Positions 8,374 through 18,137 of a DNA stretch of 64,000 nt are shown piece after piece. This DNA is from Bacillus fungorum (GTDB lineage Bacteria > Bacillota > Bacilli > Bacillales > Bacillaceae_G), in contig NZ_NWUW01000011.1 in NCBI RefSeq assembly GCF_002746455.1, positions 62,001 through 126,000 on the forward strand, read 5' to 3'. Position 1 is the stretch's first letter. Each line of letters starts with the position of its first letter. The position numbers and the translations under genes were made by a program. The notes under the pieces are model-generated. The model had not been told where the DNA came from and did no database searches. It saw only the letters and a program-made list of their open reading frames with translations.

Positions 8374-9105
8374 CGCACGCATGACTTCTTTTAAAAATTC
8401 CGCTAATACTAACTGACGACGCCAGCGCGTTGGATTACTACACAATCTATAAAACCACTCTAAATGGATCGCTTGAATCCATTTTGGTGCACGTTTTACC
8501 TCCCCAGCCCATACATCTAAACTTCCGCCCACTCCAACAGCCATTTTTGTTTCTAAACGATGCTTATTAGTTTGGATAAAGTTTTCTTGTCTTGGGAAAC
8601 CAAGTGCGACAAGTAATAGATCTGGTTTTGCTTCTTGAACACGAGAAACGATTTTCTCTTCTTCTTCTTGTTTAAAATACCCATCTTGTATACCCACAAT
8701 AGATACAGCTGAATACGTCTTCGTTAAATGATCTGCTGCAGCTTGTACAACATGCGGTTTTGCACCAAGCAAGAAAACAGACACCGGTTTATTCTCTTCT
8801 GATAGCTTCGCAAATAAATTACACATTAAATCAAAACCTGCTACACGTTCCTTTACAGGTGTACCTAGCATGCCACTTGCTTTTACAACTCCGATACCAT
8901 CGGGTGTAATTAAATCTGTATTTAATAATGTTTTATGGAATGTTTCATCCTTTTTTGCACACATAACAATTTCAGGATTTGCTGTTACTACCTGAAAAGT
9001 ATGAGTTCGCTCCAATTCTAGTTGTCCCTTCAAATGTTGGATTGTTTCATCCATTGTCATTGTAGAAAAAGGAACACCCAAAATATCAACCGTTTTTACT
9101 TCCAT
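8365..9105 (-). CDS. tagA: WecG/TagA/CpsF family N-acetylmannosaminyltransferase
   Basis: A 246-residue GT26 enzyme. It should transfer ManNAc from UDP-ManNAc to undecaprenyl-PP-GlcNAc, completing the linkage disaccharide that anchors cell-wall polysaccharide or teichoic acid. The family active-site residues are visible as Thr41 (VVTANPEIV) and Asp69 (TPDGIGV); LLGAKPHV and GFPRQE are further family motifs. The basic C-terminal tail (LEWFYRLCSNPTRWRRQL) is the membrane-association appendage seen in TagA. It follows the GT4 gene by only 15 bases, so the two are co-transcribed. In the B. cereus group the acceptor polymer is probably the secondary cell wall polysaccharide. Confidence 0.9.
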   Translation of the reverse strand: MEVKTVDILGVPFSTMTMDETIQHLKGQLELERTHTFQVVTANPEIVMCAKKDETFHKTLLNTDLITPDGIGVVKASGMLGTPVKERVAGFDLMCNLFAKLSEENKPVSVFLLGAKPHVVQAAADHLTKTYSAVSIVGIQDGYFKQEEEEKIVSRVQEAKPDLLLVALGFPRQENFIQTNKHRLETKMAVGVGGSLDVWAGEVKRAPKWIQAIHLEWFYRLCSNPTRWRRQLVLAEFLKEVMRAKK

Positions 9106-9120
9106 GATTAACTATCCTCT

Positions 9121-10221
9121 CTATTTCAGTAAAAGTTTTTTATATGCATTATAAGTATCTTCATACAAATTCTTTAGCGAGAAGTGAGTAGATGCGTGAT
9201 TATATAAACGATTTCCCATCGCTTCTAATTCACCATTCAACCATTTTTCATATGCATTTTCTAATGCATTTGCTAATGAGTCTGCATCACCAATCGGTAC
9301 AACCCACCCATACGTATCATCAACTATTAACTTTCTCATATCACCTACATTTGTTGCAATAGACGTTAAGCGCTGATTAGCCGCTTCTAATAAAACAAGA
9401 GGAAAGCTTTCGCTATAAGAGGTTAACAAATTAATGTTTGCAGATGCATATAATTCTTTGGAATCTGTTCGAAAACCTAGAAACATCACCTTGTCCTCTA
9501 AGCCCTTTTGTTTCACCATCTCTTTTAATTCTGCTTCTATAGGTCCATCACCAAGCAAGAGCACCTTTATATTTGGAATTTTAATTTTTTGTAACGCTTC
9601 AAATAAAATATCATGACCTTTAACAGGATGAAGACGCGCTACTTGAATAGCTGTAAATACTCCTTCATCAATGCCAAATTCACTCTTATCATAAGGTTTT
9701 GCTGGAGTACTATCATACTCAATTCCATTATAAACCGTACAAATCTTCTCTTCTGGTACACCTAATTTTATTATGTTTCTCTTAAAGTTTTCCGTAATTG
9801 CAAAGAATAAATCTACCTTCCTGAAAGAACGTAAATTTAACTTCGTAAATACCCATCCTTTTAATCCCCTCTTCATAAAATCCAAAGTTGGATCACTGTG
9901 GACAGTCATTATCCATTTCGCTTTTATACCTTTTTTCAAGAGGGAGAGATAGAAATTTGCTCGTGCGCCATGTGTATGCACAATGTCAAATTGATTTTCA
10001 TTAATAAATGCCTTTATTTTTGAAAGAATTGATAGGTCGTACCGAGATGATTGAGTAAAAACATGCACTTGAATGCCAAGGTTTCTCGCCTCTCTAGCAA
10101 TCGCACCTTCTTCAAATACCATTAATTCCACTTCTTCCTTTGAAAACTGAGATAAAAGTGAAATAATATGTGTTTTCCCCCCACCTTCTTCTGCACCAGC
10201 ATTCATATGCAACACTTTCAT
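9121..10221 (-). CDS. Glycosyltransferase family 4
   Basis: A 366-residue GT-B fold retaining glycosyltransferase. The N-terminal half has the glycine-rich start (MNAGAEEGGGKTHI) and DIVHTHGARANFY. The C-terminal nucleotide-sugar domain has QVARLHPVKGHDIL, LLGDGPIEAEL and the EX7E-type region SYSESFPLVLLEA (around residues 285-298). No membrane segment is seen, so it works at the cytoplasmic membrane face on lipid-linked glycans. It precedes tagA with 15 bases between them and has GGGGGA before its ATG. Sugar donor and acceptor cannot be deduced. Confidence 0.88.
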   Translation of the reverse strand: MKVLHMNAGAEEGGGKTHIISLLSQFSKEEVELMVFEEGAIAREARNLGIQVHVFTQSSRYDLSILSKIKAFINENQFDIVHTHGARANFYLSLLKKGIKAKWIMTVHSDPTLDFMKRGLKGWVFTKLNLRSFRKVDLFFAITENFKRNIIKLGVPEEKICTVYNGIEYDSTPAKPYDKSEFGIDEGVFTAIQVARLHPVKGHDILFEALQKIKIPNIKVLLLGDGPIEAELKEMVKQKGLEDKVMFLGFRTDSKELYASANINLLTSYSESFPLVLLEAANQRLTSIATNVGDMRKLIVDDTYGWVVPIGDADSLANALENAYEKWLNGELEAMGNRLYNHASTHFSLKNLYEDTYNAYKKLLLK

Positions 10222-10261
10222 TTCTTACATCCCCCATTTTTTTCTTTTTATTTACTATAAC

Positions 10262-10296
10262 AAAATAAAAGCTAACATATGCTAGCTTTTATTTTT
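10262..10296 (-). terminator. Terminator after the O-antigen-ligase-like gene
   Basis: Arms AAAAGCTA (10267-10274) and TAGCTTTT (10283-10290) with flanking A and T runs lie just after the stop codon at 10300, separating this gene from the GT4-tagA pair. Confidence 0.8.
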
Positions 10297-10299
10297 CTA

Positions 10300-11703
10300 T
10301 CATTCAATTTCCAAGTCAACTATTAAATATGCCATGATTAATACTAAGTAGAAACTCACTCCAGGTGCAATTAAAATATGACCAGCCATGAATGAGATAC
10401 CTAATCCGAGAAGTATCGCTGCAATCACCAATGCATATTTCACTGTGAATATTTCTTTAAATTTAGTAAATACACATGCAATAAATTTAATACCGAAGTA
10501 TAAGAATGGAATTACAAGTAAAATAAACCCTATGATTCCGAAAGAATAGAACCAATCGTGGAAATCACGTTCAATTAATTTCGGCTGTTCTTTATAGTTA
10601 CCAGCATAACCCATTCCTAATAATTTTTGAGACATTGGGGCTTCATTATAGAAATCTTTATACATCTGTTCAAATAATTGACGCCCACTAAAAATAAGTG
10701 CTTGCGTTTCTTCTTTTTTCTCCGCTACTTTTTCTTTTTCTTTCTCTTTTTCTTTTGCTTGCTCTGTCACAGGATGTTTTTTATGCTCTTTAGCTTCCTC
10801 TTTCTTTTTCTCTTCCTTTTTCGCACTCTGTTCTTGTTCAATTAATTGGAAATGAAATCCCATATTTTTCATAAATGGTGAAAAAGGTGTATATGCCAAT
10901 ATGCCTACAAATACAGTCATTGCAAGAAAACCATTTAATAAATAAGCATGTTTTTTTCCATCTTTACGTTGTGTAAATGCTTGAATAAAGCACATAATAA
11001 CTGCGATAGCCATTGTTCCAAAAATTGCTCCTACGCCAACCTTTGTCCCAATTGCAAATAGAGAATATACAACTAAAATTGAAGGAATCCAATAGTATGC
11101 TTTGCCTATACTTTTTGTTTTTTCAATTGAGTACAAAATAACAATTGGACACATGATAGCTAAAATAGATCCAAGCTCGTTACCTGCATAAAACCAGCCG
11201 CGCGACCCCAATTTTACCCATTCATAACTATTATAATCTGTACCAGTAGTAATCGAAGCTACCATTACTACTCCTATAATTAGCGATGCATACGTAATAT
11301 AATTACGCATTTTCGAATGACTTTTTTCTTTTAAAGACTTAAATACAAACACATAGCAAGTAAGCATAACAAACGGATATAATGCTTTTGCTATAAACTT
11401 AATTTCTTCTGTAAGTACCATAGGATTTTTTGTAAGCTTGTTATTTACCAATCCGATAGTGAAGACTATTCCTACTAAGATTATATACAATATATATTTT
11501 ATATTTCCTTGTTTCTTCGTTTGAATTAAAATATATATCCCACTTAGGAACATAACGAATAAGCGTGTAATAACTCCAATGGTCGTATCAATTTTTAAAA
11601 CCATGATACAGAACGCTGTAAGTAAATCTAAAATCGGTTGCAACAAAATAAAGATTAGTAGAAAATTTTCAAATTTATTACTTTTACTATTTTCGCTTAA
11701 CAT
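10300..11703 (-). CDS. O-antigen ligase / polymerase-like membrane protein
   Basis: A 467-residue polytopic protein with about 10-12 hydrophobic segments. A central stretch with WFYAGNELGSILA and a large extracytoplasmic loop before the last membrane segments are typical of the Wzy/WaaL (O-antigen ligase) superfamily. Unusually, that loop holds a highly charged Lys/Glu-rich insert at residues 293-334. Such proteins polymerise glycan units or transfer finished polymer to an acceptor outside the membrane. B. anthracis has two ligase-like proteins (WpaA, WpaB) implicated in wall polysaccharide attachment, and this could be one of them; that link is uncertain. GGAGG lies six bases before ATG 11703. 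Confidence 0.75.
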   Translation of the reverse strand: MLSENSKSNKFENFLLIFILLQPILDLLTAFCIMVLKIDTTIGVITRLFVMFLSGIYILIQTKKQGNIKYILYIILVGIVFTIGLVNNKLTKNPMVLTEEIKFIAKALYPFVMLTCYVFVFKSLKEKSHSKMRNYITYASLIIGVVMVASITTGTDYNSYEWVKLGSRGWFYAGNELGSILAIMCPIVILYSIEKTKSIGKAYYWIPSILVVYSLFAIGTKVGVGAIFGTMAIAVIMCFIQAFTQRKDGKKHAYLLNGFLAMTVFVGILAYTPFSPFMKNMGFHFQLIEQEQSAKKEEKKKEEAKEHKKHPVTEQAKEKEKEKEKVAEKKEETQALIFSGRQLFEQMYKDFYNEAPMSQKLLGMGYAGNYKEQPKLIERDFHDWFYSFGIIGFILLVIPFLYFGIKFIACVFTKFKEIFTVKYALVIAAILLGLGISFMAGHILIAPGVSFYLVLIMAYLIVDLEIE

Positions 11704-11974
11704 CTAGAACCTCCATAACGATTACCAAATTTCAATCTATATAGTTAATATTTTTTTCTTATCTCAAATATTTATTATAACACATATTTTTTAATTAAAC
11801 GTCCCACATTTCTCCCCAATCTTACCTTATAGAAAAAAGCGTATTTGTATTTTCAAGCGCTTTCTTTCCTCATTTTTTCTTTTTTTCTACATGTAACGAA
11901 AATGCATTGTTATTTACATAACTTTAGTGTATATTTTTTCTCTGGAACATCTTTAGGAGGAAGGGATTACAGCA

Positions 11975-12607
11975 ATGTTATTAATCGACATATTTACGTT
12001 TCTTGGCATTATCGCCGCTGCTATTTCCGGTACATTAGTTGGTTTAAAAAAAGATTTAGATTTATTCGGTGTCCTTTGTCTAGCTGTAGCTACTGCGCTC
12101 GGCGGCGGTATTATTCGTGATATTATGATTGGTAACCTGCCTCCCGTCGCATTTGTTAAACCCATTTACTTTTTCGTAAGCGTATTATCAGCATTATTTA
12201 CTTGTATGTTTTTTGAGCGTATCAATAAACTGCAAGTCGTTATTATGCTTTCTGATGCTGTTGGCTTAGGTGTTTTTACAGCTATTGGTGCAAATGCGGC
12301 AATGTCACATCATGTTGACGCCTCATTTTTAGTTGTTTCAATGGGAGTCATTACAGGTATTGGAGGCGGTATTTTGCGTGACATTTGCGCTCAAGATATC
12401 CCCTACGTATTCCGAAAAGAAATTTACGCAATCGCTTCTATTTTAGGAGCTATTAGTTTCCTAATCACACATGCAATGGGGGCACACGTATTAGCTTTCT
12501 ATGTTTGTTTATTAGTAACATTCATTATTCGTGTTGTCACTGTAATATATAATGTACATTTCCCAGTTTTCTTTAAAACACATGCTAAAATTAATAAAGG
12601 CCATTAA
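11975..12607 (+). CDS. TRIC/UPF0126 family membrane protein (YicG-like)
   Basis: A 210-residue protein with about seven hydrophobic segments. Two repeated halves each contain the family glycine motif: ATALGGGIIRD near residue 45 and TGIGGGILRD near residue 130. Bacterial TRIC-type proteins form trimeric cation channels, and UPF0126 is the same family; the physiological role is not established. The start ATG 11975 follows AGGAGGAAGG. It is a lone gene on the plus strand between minus-strand glycan genes and hemAT, with a palindrome directly after its stop. Confidence 0.82.
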   Translation: MLLIDIFTFLGIIAAAISGTLVGLKKDLDLFGVLCLAVATALGGGIIRDIMIGNLPPVAFVKPIYFFVSVLSALFTCMFFERINKLQVVIMLSDAVGLGVFTAIGANAAMSHHVDASFLVVSMGVITGIGGGILRDICAQDIPYVFRKEIYAIASILGAISFLITHAMGAHVLAFYVCLLVTFIIRVVTVIYNVHFPVFFKTHAKINKGH

Positions 12608-12634
12608 GAGAATTCTACATAGAATTCTCTTAAT
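12605..12634. terminator. Hairpin after the TRIC-family gene
   Basis: A long inverted repeat (TTAAGAGAATTCTA and its complement around CA) begins at the stop codon. The T run after it is weak, so it may be a terminator or an mRNA-stabilising hairpin. Confidence 0.45.
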
Positions 12635-12738
12635 TTATATACTATTCTACACACTAATGTAGAGTAATTGTATATAAAAATATATAATTATATTGTAACT
12701 AAAAAATGAAAACGCTTTACACACAGGGGGGAAGAACA

Positions 12739-14040
12739 ATGCTTGGGGTTTTTAAAAAACATACAAATAAAACAAACGTCAGTGTACTTGAATTAAGTAA
12801 GGATCAAAAAATCACTTTTAACGTGCCTACTAATTCTGAACTGAAGATTCAAATGGATATGCTACATATTTCAAAAGAAGATTTACAAGTCGTAAAGGTA
12901 CTACAACCCTTTATTTATGAAGAAATTGATTGGATTACGGAAAAATTCTATGTCAATATTACAAAACAGCCTAATTTAATTACTATTATTGAGCGTTATA
13001 GCTCTATTCCAAAACTAAAGCAAACTTTAAAAACGCATATAAAAGAATTATTCAGCGGAGATATGCATGAAGATTTTATTGAACAACGTGTTAGGATTGC
13101 CAAAAGACATGTACAAATTGGCTTACATAGAAAATGGTATACAGCTGCTTATCAAGAATTATTCCGCTCTATCATGAAGATTTTGCAAACAAAAATTACA
13201 ACAATTGAAGATTTTTCTTATTCTATAAACGTAATAAATAAATTATTCACACTTGAACAAGAACTTGTTATTGCGGCTTATGAATCTGAATATGAAAGAA
13301 TGCAAAAAGAACTTGAAAAAGAAAAAGAAATAACAGCTATGACCATTACGCATATTGCAACAGAATTAGCATCTGTATCTGAAAAAACGAGCGCTTCTAT
13401 TCAACAGCTAACGGCTAAATCTGAAACGATTGTAGAAATTGCCAAAACAGGCACATCATTAGCTACAACATCAGAAGAAAAAGCGAATAAAGGTAAAGAA
13501 CAATTAAATAAGCAAAATAAACGAATGGAATACATTCAAATGAACATGGAAACGATTATTACAGATACTCATGAACTTCTCAATATTTCTAACAAAATTA
13601 ATGAAATTATAGATATTGTAAAATCAATTGCAGAGCAAACGAATTTACTCGCACTAAATGCTGCGATTGAATCTGCTCGTGCTGGGGAATTTGGTAAGGG
13701 CTTCTCTGTTGTAGCTGGAGAAATTCGAAAGTTATCAGAGCAAACGAAAGAATCTATATTCAACGTGACAAAGCTCGTCGAAAAAACAAATGAACAAATT
13801 ATTCGTGTCTCTTCTTCAGTGAAACAAATTAGCTCCCTCGTATCTGAAGGAACGGATAGTATGTCTGCAACAGATCAATACTTCCAAGAAATTGTAAAAG
13901 ACATGTCTAACTCGAAAGAGCAGAATAAAAAAATCGAAAATGAGTTAGAAACCATTTCACAAGTAATGAAAGGAATTCAAGACGATTCCTCAAAAATGGC
14001 TCTAACAGCCGATAGTTTACAACTGGAACTGAACCGATAG
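12739..14040 (+). CDS. hemAT: Heme-based aerotaxis transducer HemAT
   Basis: The 433-residue soluble protein has an N-terminal protoglobin domain (about 35-185) and a C-terminal methyl-accepting chemotaxis signalling domain with the hairpin tip [19 protein letters not shown]. The proximal heme ligand is His124 in [11 protein letters not shown], and Tyr71 matches the distal tyrosine of B. subtilis HemAT. It binds O2 and signals to CheA to steer aerotaxis. No membrane segments are present, as expected. I chose ATG 12739 because GGGGGG lies seven bases upstream and the length matches B. subtilis HemAT (432); the ATG at 12706 has no such site. Confidence 0.93.
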   Translation: MLGVFKKHTNKTNVSVLELSKDQKITFNVPTNSELKIQMDMLHISKEDLQVVKVLQPFIYEEIDWITEKFYVNITKQPNLITIIERYSSIPKLKQTLKTHIKELFSGDMHEDFIEQRVRIAKRHVQIGLHRKWYTAAYQELFRSIMKILQTKITTIEDFSYSINVINKLFTLEQELVIAAYESEYERMQKELEKEKEITAMTITHIATELASVSEKTSASIQQLTAKSETIVEIAKTGTSLATTSEEKANKGKEQLNKQNKRMEYIQMNMETIITDTHELLNISNKINEIIDIVKSIAEQTNLLALNAAIESARAGEFGKGFSVVAGEIRKLSEQTKESIFNVTKLVEKTNEQIIRVSSSVKQISSLVSEGTDSMSATDQYFQEIVKDMSNSKEQNKKIENELETISQVMKGIQDDSSKMALTADSLQLELNR

Positions 14041-14104
14041 AGTGAAGATTATGTCAGTAGAGGTACTTTATCGCTGCTGACTCTTAGTCCTCATCGTCCA
14101 TTCA

Positions 14105-14132
14105 AAAAAAAGAATCCAAATTGGATTCTTTT
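14105..14132. terminator. Bidirectional terminator between hemAT and the GT-C gene
   Basis: A nearly perfect inverted repeat with arms AAAAAGAATCCAA and its complement has A and T runs and serves both converging genes. Confidence 0.85.
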
Positions 14133-15445
14133 TATTTTCTGAAGAATATTTTTTGACAGTACACATAACTCATATAAACACCAAAGCTTTGCAAAATAAA
14201 CAAAGCTGGTACAATAAGATTGTAATATGCCATATCTACTTGGAAGAGCCTTAACAATACGTATCCACTAATTAACAATAAGAACAACATATATCCTTCG
14301 TTCTGTTGTTTCTTAATAAAAAAGTGTAATAAAGCAATAGACATAAACAATGTTACCGCTATATATATAAGTTTTTCACATTTAAATAGAATAGAATGTA
14401 TTCCCTCATCTGAGAATTGATTCATTACTGGCTTTAAAAGTTTAAATCTTTCTTCTTCAATCTCTTTTAGCCTTTGATCAATACGCTCTGTTACGCTTTG
14501 ATTCTTTGTTATTTCCCTCTCATTTTTACCTTTTCCAATCAAAACAGATTGAACATACGTTTCATTTGAAATCGTATATTGTGACATTCCCATTGTCTGA
14601 ATTCCGTAACTCACACCAAAATGGGCACTATAAAATAGAATAAGTATCCCTATCATCTTTAGTAATACTTTTTGCTTCATTGCTGATTGAAAAAGTTCAA
14701 TTAACAACACATATACAACAATAAAAATAGGAAGAAATAATCCCAATGGGAAAATCATATTACTACATGCAAATAAAATTGCTGAAAGCACCCACATATA
14801 AGGATGATCTAAACCTTTATATAAAAGTATGTAACAAGCTAAATAAAATAAAAATATTGCGAGCGATTCTGATGTTAATAAAGAACTCATAAATATATTT
14901 GGAATATATAAAGCGTAAAATACAGACGCAATACGACCGCATTCTTCTCCAAAAACTATTGCTGCAATACGATAAATGAAAAATGCAGTCCCTGTGCAAA
15001 ATAAAATATTAAATAACTGCAATGCGGATACTGTATCGCCAAATATACGAATGATAATTGATTCATAAATAATAAAAGGTAACTGCGTTACATTCTCTAC
15101 ACTATTACCAATTGCAACCTGTTTTGCAGACTCAAACATAGATTTCATATCACCGATTATCGGAACGTCTACAAATAAAACCATACTAAGTCTCACGACT
15201 ATAGATGTACCAATAAGAAAACCAAGAAATTGTTTATCTGTAAAACGATACTGTAAAATCGATGCCACTAACAGCATGAGAATAACGAAAATAACCAATA
15301 CGATTGTTACACTTGTTGTACTGTCTCCAAAAAATTGTTTACTTATTTCAAATGCAGACCAACAACTATAAACAAAAAATGCAAGCATCGCACCAATCAT
15401 TATTTTACTGAAAAAAGACGAAAAATTTGTTTGTATATGATTCAT
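14132..15445 (-). CDS. GT-C type membrane glycosyltransferase (PMT/ArnT-like), paralogue 1
   Basis: A 437-residue protein with about 10 hydrophobic segments. An Asp in the first outer loop (PIIGDMKSMF) is in the position used by GT-C enzymes for catalysis with lipid-phosphate sugar donors. It is clearly related to the protein at 20816-22273: both share the pattern FN-L/V-I-CTGT, GRIA, ALYIP, SSLLT and FLFYL. Such enzymes move a sugar from undecaprenyl phosphate to a polymer outside the membrane. The gene stands alone on the minus strand. Acceptor and sugar are unknown; it is shorter in the C-terminal outer region than paralogue 2. Confidence 0.7.
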   Translation of the reverse strand: MNHIQTNFSSFFSKIMIGAMLAFFVYSCWSAFEISKQFFGDSTTSVTIVLVIFVILMLLVASILQYRFTDKQFLGFLIGTSIVVRLSMVLFVDVPIIGDMKSMFESAKQVAIGNSVENVTQLPFIIYESIIIRIFGDTVSALQLFNILFCTGTAFFIYRIAAIVFGEECGRIASVFYALYIPNIFMSSLLTSESLAIFLFYLACYILLYKGLDHPYMWVLSAILFACSNMIFPLGLFLPIFIVVYVLLIELFQSAMKQKVLLKMIGILILFYSAHFGVSYGIQTMGMSQYTISNETYVQSVLIGKGKNEREITKNQSVTERIDQRLKEIEEERFKLLKPVMNQFSDEGIHSILFKCEKLIYIAVTLFMSIALLHFFIKKQQNEGYMLFLLLISGYVLLRLFQVDMAYYNLIVPALFILQSFGVYMSYVYCQKIFFRK

Positions 15446-15757
15446 ATTTCCATTGCACCTCTATTTCCATTCATAACAAAACGATTCTATCATGAATAGG
15501 TGCACGGCTGATAGGGAATTTCTATGACAAATACAGGGTCCTAATTTTTTCACTTGCAATGTAAGCGAATCCTCTTTTACACTACATTTTATATATGATA
15601 AATTTTCTTTCAGTTACATGAATACAAATACAGAAGTTTTGCTAACTCTCTTCTGGAATTCTTTACTTCATTAAACATCTATAGATTTTTAATATTTTTG
15701 TACTCCACTCACAAGACATGTCATTCTGATTGAAAACAGAAAATAGGGGCTGACCAT
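15446..15757. other. Non-coding gap between divergent genes
   Basis: This 312-base AT-rich gap separates the divergent GT-C gene and the thioesterase gene and must hold both promoters. No RNA gene, repeat or convincing small reading frame was seen. Confidence 0.5.
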
Positions 15758-16270
15758 ATGGAAAAGAAATTCATGCGAGAATCCAAAGCAATTAAAACAA
15801 CACGTGTTTTTCCGAATGATTTAAATAATCATCAAACACTTTTCGGAGGAAAATTATTAGCAGAAATTGATAGTATCGCTTCAATTGCAGCTGCAAGGCA
15901 TAGTCGTAAACATTGCGTAACAGCATCTATCGATTCTGTTGATTTTTTAACTCCCATTCACCAAGCAGATTCTGTTTGTTACGAAGCATTCGTATGTTAT
16001 ACAGGAAAATCTTCAATGGAAGTGTTCGTAAAAGTAATTGCAGAGAATTTATTAGCAGGAGAACGTAGAATAGCTGCAACATGTTTCATTACATTCGTTG
16101 CATTAAAAGATGGAAAACCTTCTTCTGTTCCACAAGTACTACCCGAAACGGAAGAAGAACATTGGCTACACACAACTGGTGCTGAGCGTGCAGAAAGTAG
16201 AAAAAAAGGGCGTGTAAAAAGCAAAGAAATGGCTGAAGTTCTAACTTTAAGTAAACCTTGGAGTATGTAG
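15758..16270 (+). CDS. Acyl-CoA thioesterase (hotdog fold, YkhA-like)
   Basis: A 170-residue single hotdog-domain acyl-CoA hydrolase. The signature NHQTLFGGKLLAEID (residues 23-37) contains the conserved residues of the YciA/BACH subfamily, and ASIDSVDFLTPIH is the second conserved block. It hydrolyses acyl-CoA to free fatty acid and CoA in the cytoplasm. Length and pattern fit B. subtilis YkhA. The start ATG 15758 has AGGGGCTG upstream. It is a single-gene unit with a terminator about 25 bases after the stop. Confidence 0.88.
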   Translation: MEKKFMRESKAIKTTRVFPNDLNNHQTLFGGKLLAEIDSIASIAAARHSRKHCVTASIDSVDFLTPIHQADSVCYEAFVCYTGKSSMEVFVKVIAENLLAGERRIAATCFITFVALKDGKPSSVPQVLPETEEEHWLHTTGAERAESRKKGRVKSKEMAEVLTLSKPWSM

Positions 16271-16654
16271 GCCTTCACCATTAAGACATCTTCTGAGCGA
16301 ATAACGATCATGTATTCGCTCATTTTTTATAAACAACTTCCCACCTTCATACAACCATTACTCCTTTTCACACATACTATGTAATATTTTTATACATACC
16401 CGTTTGCTATTAACTTTTTCTAATGAATAAAATCTCATTTATAATACGGTTCTATCCTATCAATAGTTGCTTTACAAAGTTTATGTAGGGTACACTTATA
16501 CGGGTGGTCAACAAAACAATTTAAGGATTTGTAAATCGTGTAGAAAACACCTTACACTTCATTATATTGAAAGAATTAACTGTAGTTAAAAACCTTACTA
16601 TGACATAGCAAGTATTTTAATTAAATTGGATTATTTTAATGGAAAGGTGAAATT
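16271..16654. other. Non-coding gap before the flippase operon
   Basis: The first 60 bases hold the thioesterase terminator. The remainder is AT-rich; a possible promoter TTGCTT...TACACT (18-base spacer) lies around 16460-16500. No further structure or reading frame was recognised. Confidence 0.4.
16295..16328 (+). terminator. Terminator of the acyl-CoA thioesterase gene
   Basis: Arms GAGCGAATA and TATTCGCTC followed by a six-base T run. Confidence 0.88.
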
Positions 16655-18109
16655 ATGCAGAAATCAATTGCTTCAAATATTTTTTATAAAATACTGCTCA
16701 ATACGTTTAATATTATCCTTCCAATTTTAGTTGGTCCTTACGCATATCGAACGTTAGGAGCAACTTCAATCGGAACCGTTAATATTGCTGAAACTTTTTT
16801 CAATTACTTCTTCGTGTTCGCCGTATTTGGTGTATATCAATATGGTTTACGTGAAATTAGCTTAATTAAAAACGATAAGAAGAAAGTTTCTAAGTTATTT
16901 ACAAGCCTCTATGTAATTAACTTCACAACTAGTATTTTGGCTTTATCAGCCTTTGTGCTCTTTAGTTATATTGGATATGGACATCATAGTCTATTTCCTG
17001 TTCTTCTTATTTTCGGTTTTAATTTTATATCTAACATGTTTTATGTAGAATGGTTCAATGAGGCATATGAAAATTATGATTTCATCACTAAAAAAACAGT
17101 TATCGTTCGATTAATCTATGTCGTACTTCTTTTCTCTTTGATTCATGGGGTTGACGATTACAAAACATATGCTGGTTTATTAGTATTATCAACATTTTTA
17201 AACCACTCTATTAGCTTTATATATGTGAAACGCCAAGTGAAATTTGATTTTTCCAACTTAACGATTATTCCTCATTTAAAACCGTTACTATTAGTCTTGA
17301 TTTTTTCAAATGCTAATATTTTATATACTCAATTAGATCGTCTTGTTTTAGGAGTATATGTTGGAAAAGAAGAAGTTGCATATTACGTAATGGCTTTTCA
17401 AATTATGATGATTATTAATACACTTATGTTAAGTGTTGTACAAGTAACCGTTCCAAGATTGTCTTATTTATCAGGAAATGCATCTGAACTGGAGTATGAA
17501 TCTTTACTAAATAAAATTTCAAAAGTGTATTTCATTACCCTATTCCCTGCTGCAATCGGTTTAATGCTCATTGCTCATGGAGCTGTTGTTATTTACGGTG
17601 GACAACAATTTGCTGAGGCTGGTAATACATTAATTGTTTTCGCCTTCTATATGATTACAGTCGGTATTGAGTCCATTTTATCGAATCAAATTATTTATGT
17701 AAAAAAGAAAGAAAGCATTTTAGTGCGATTTTTATTCATTTGTGGATTTATCAACTTAGCATCCAATATTGCACTAATATACTTCCATGTACTTACACCA
17801 ACAACCGCAATTTTCACAACAACAATTGCGAATTGTTTCTTAATCACATTTGAATATATTTATGTGAAAAAGAAATTAAAAGTGAATTATACGTTATTCA
17901 ATATACAAAAACTTAAATATCTATTTTATTCACTAACATTTGTCCCCATAGCATTCGTTATTGATATGGTAGTATCTGGACAAATACTACAAGTTATCCT
18001 AGTCATAATAACGTGTGGATTAACGTATGCCCTTATCCTCTTTATAACAAAGGATGAAATTCTATTTTCACTACTTGAAAAGATACTGGCACGATTCAAA
18101 AAAGCTTAA
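16655..18109 (+). CDS. Polysaccharide flippase (Wzx / MATE-like)
   Basis: The 484-residue protein has about 12-14 hydrophobic segments and the polysaccharide-biosynthesis flippase pattern: an N-terminal NIFYKILLNTFNIILPILVGPYAYR, a central YTQLDRLVLGVYVGKEEVAYYVMA and a late repeat of small-residue helices. It should flip undecaprenyl-PP-linked glycan units across the membrane. GAAAGG precedes the ATG, and the GT2 gene follows 28 bases after its stop, suggesting an operon of a glycosyltransferase with its exporter. The glycan itself is unknown. Confidence 0.88.
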   Translation: MQKSIASNIFYKILLNTFNIILPILVGPYAYRTLGATSIGTVNIAETFFNYFFVFAVFGVYQYGLREISLIKNDKKKVSKLFTSLYVINFTTSILALSAFVLFSYIGYGHHSLFPVLLIFGFNFISNMFYVEWFNEAYENYDFITKKTVIVRLIYVVLLFSLIHGVDDYKTYAGLLVLSTFLNHSISFIYVKRQVKFDFSNLTIIPHLKPLLLVLIFSNANILYTQLDRLVLGVYVGKEEVAYYVMAFQIMMIINTLMLSVVQVTVPRLSYLSGNASELEYESLLNKISKVYFITLFPAAIGLMLIAHGAVVIYGGQQFAEAGNTLIVFAFYMITVGIESILSNQIIYVKKKESILVRFLFICGFINLASNIALIYFHVLTPTTAIFTTTIANCFLITFEYIYVKKKLKVNYTLFNIQKLKYLFYSLTFVPIAFVIDMVVSGQILQVILVIITCGLTYALILFITKDEILFSLLEKILARFKKA

Positions 18110-18137
18110 ACGCAATCTCTAAAAGGAGCTGTTAAAC

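Noticed and set aside
11171-11260. Possible frameshift in the O-antigen-ligase-like gene because of its low-complexity insert
   Set aside because: The frame is continuous on both sides and the membrane segments follow the family order.
11845-12120. A 91-codon frame overlapping the start of the TRIC-family gene
   Set aside because: It is in another frame over a clear gene, rich in Cys, Tyr and Arg, and has no family resemblance.
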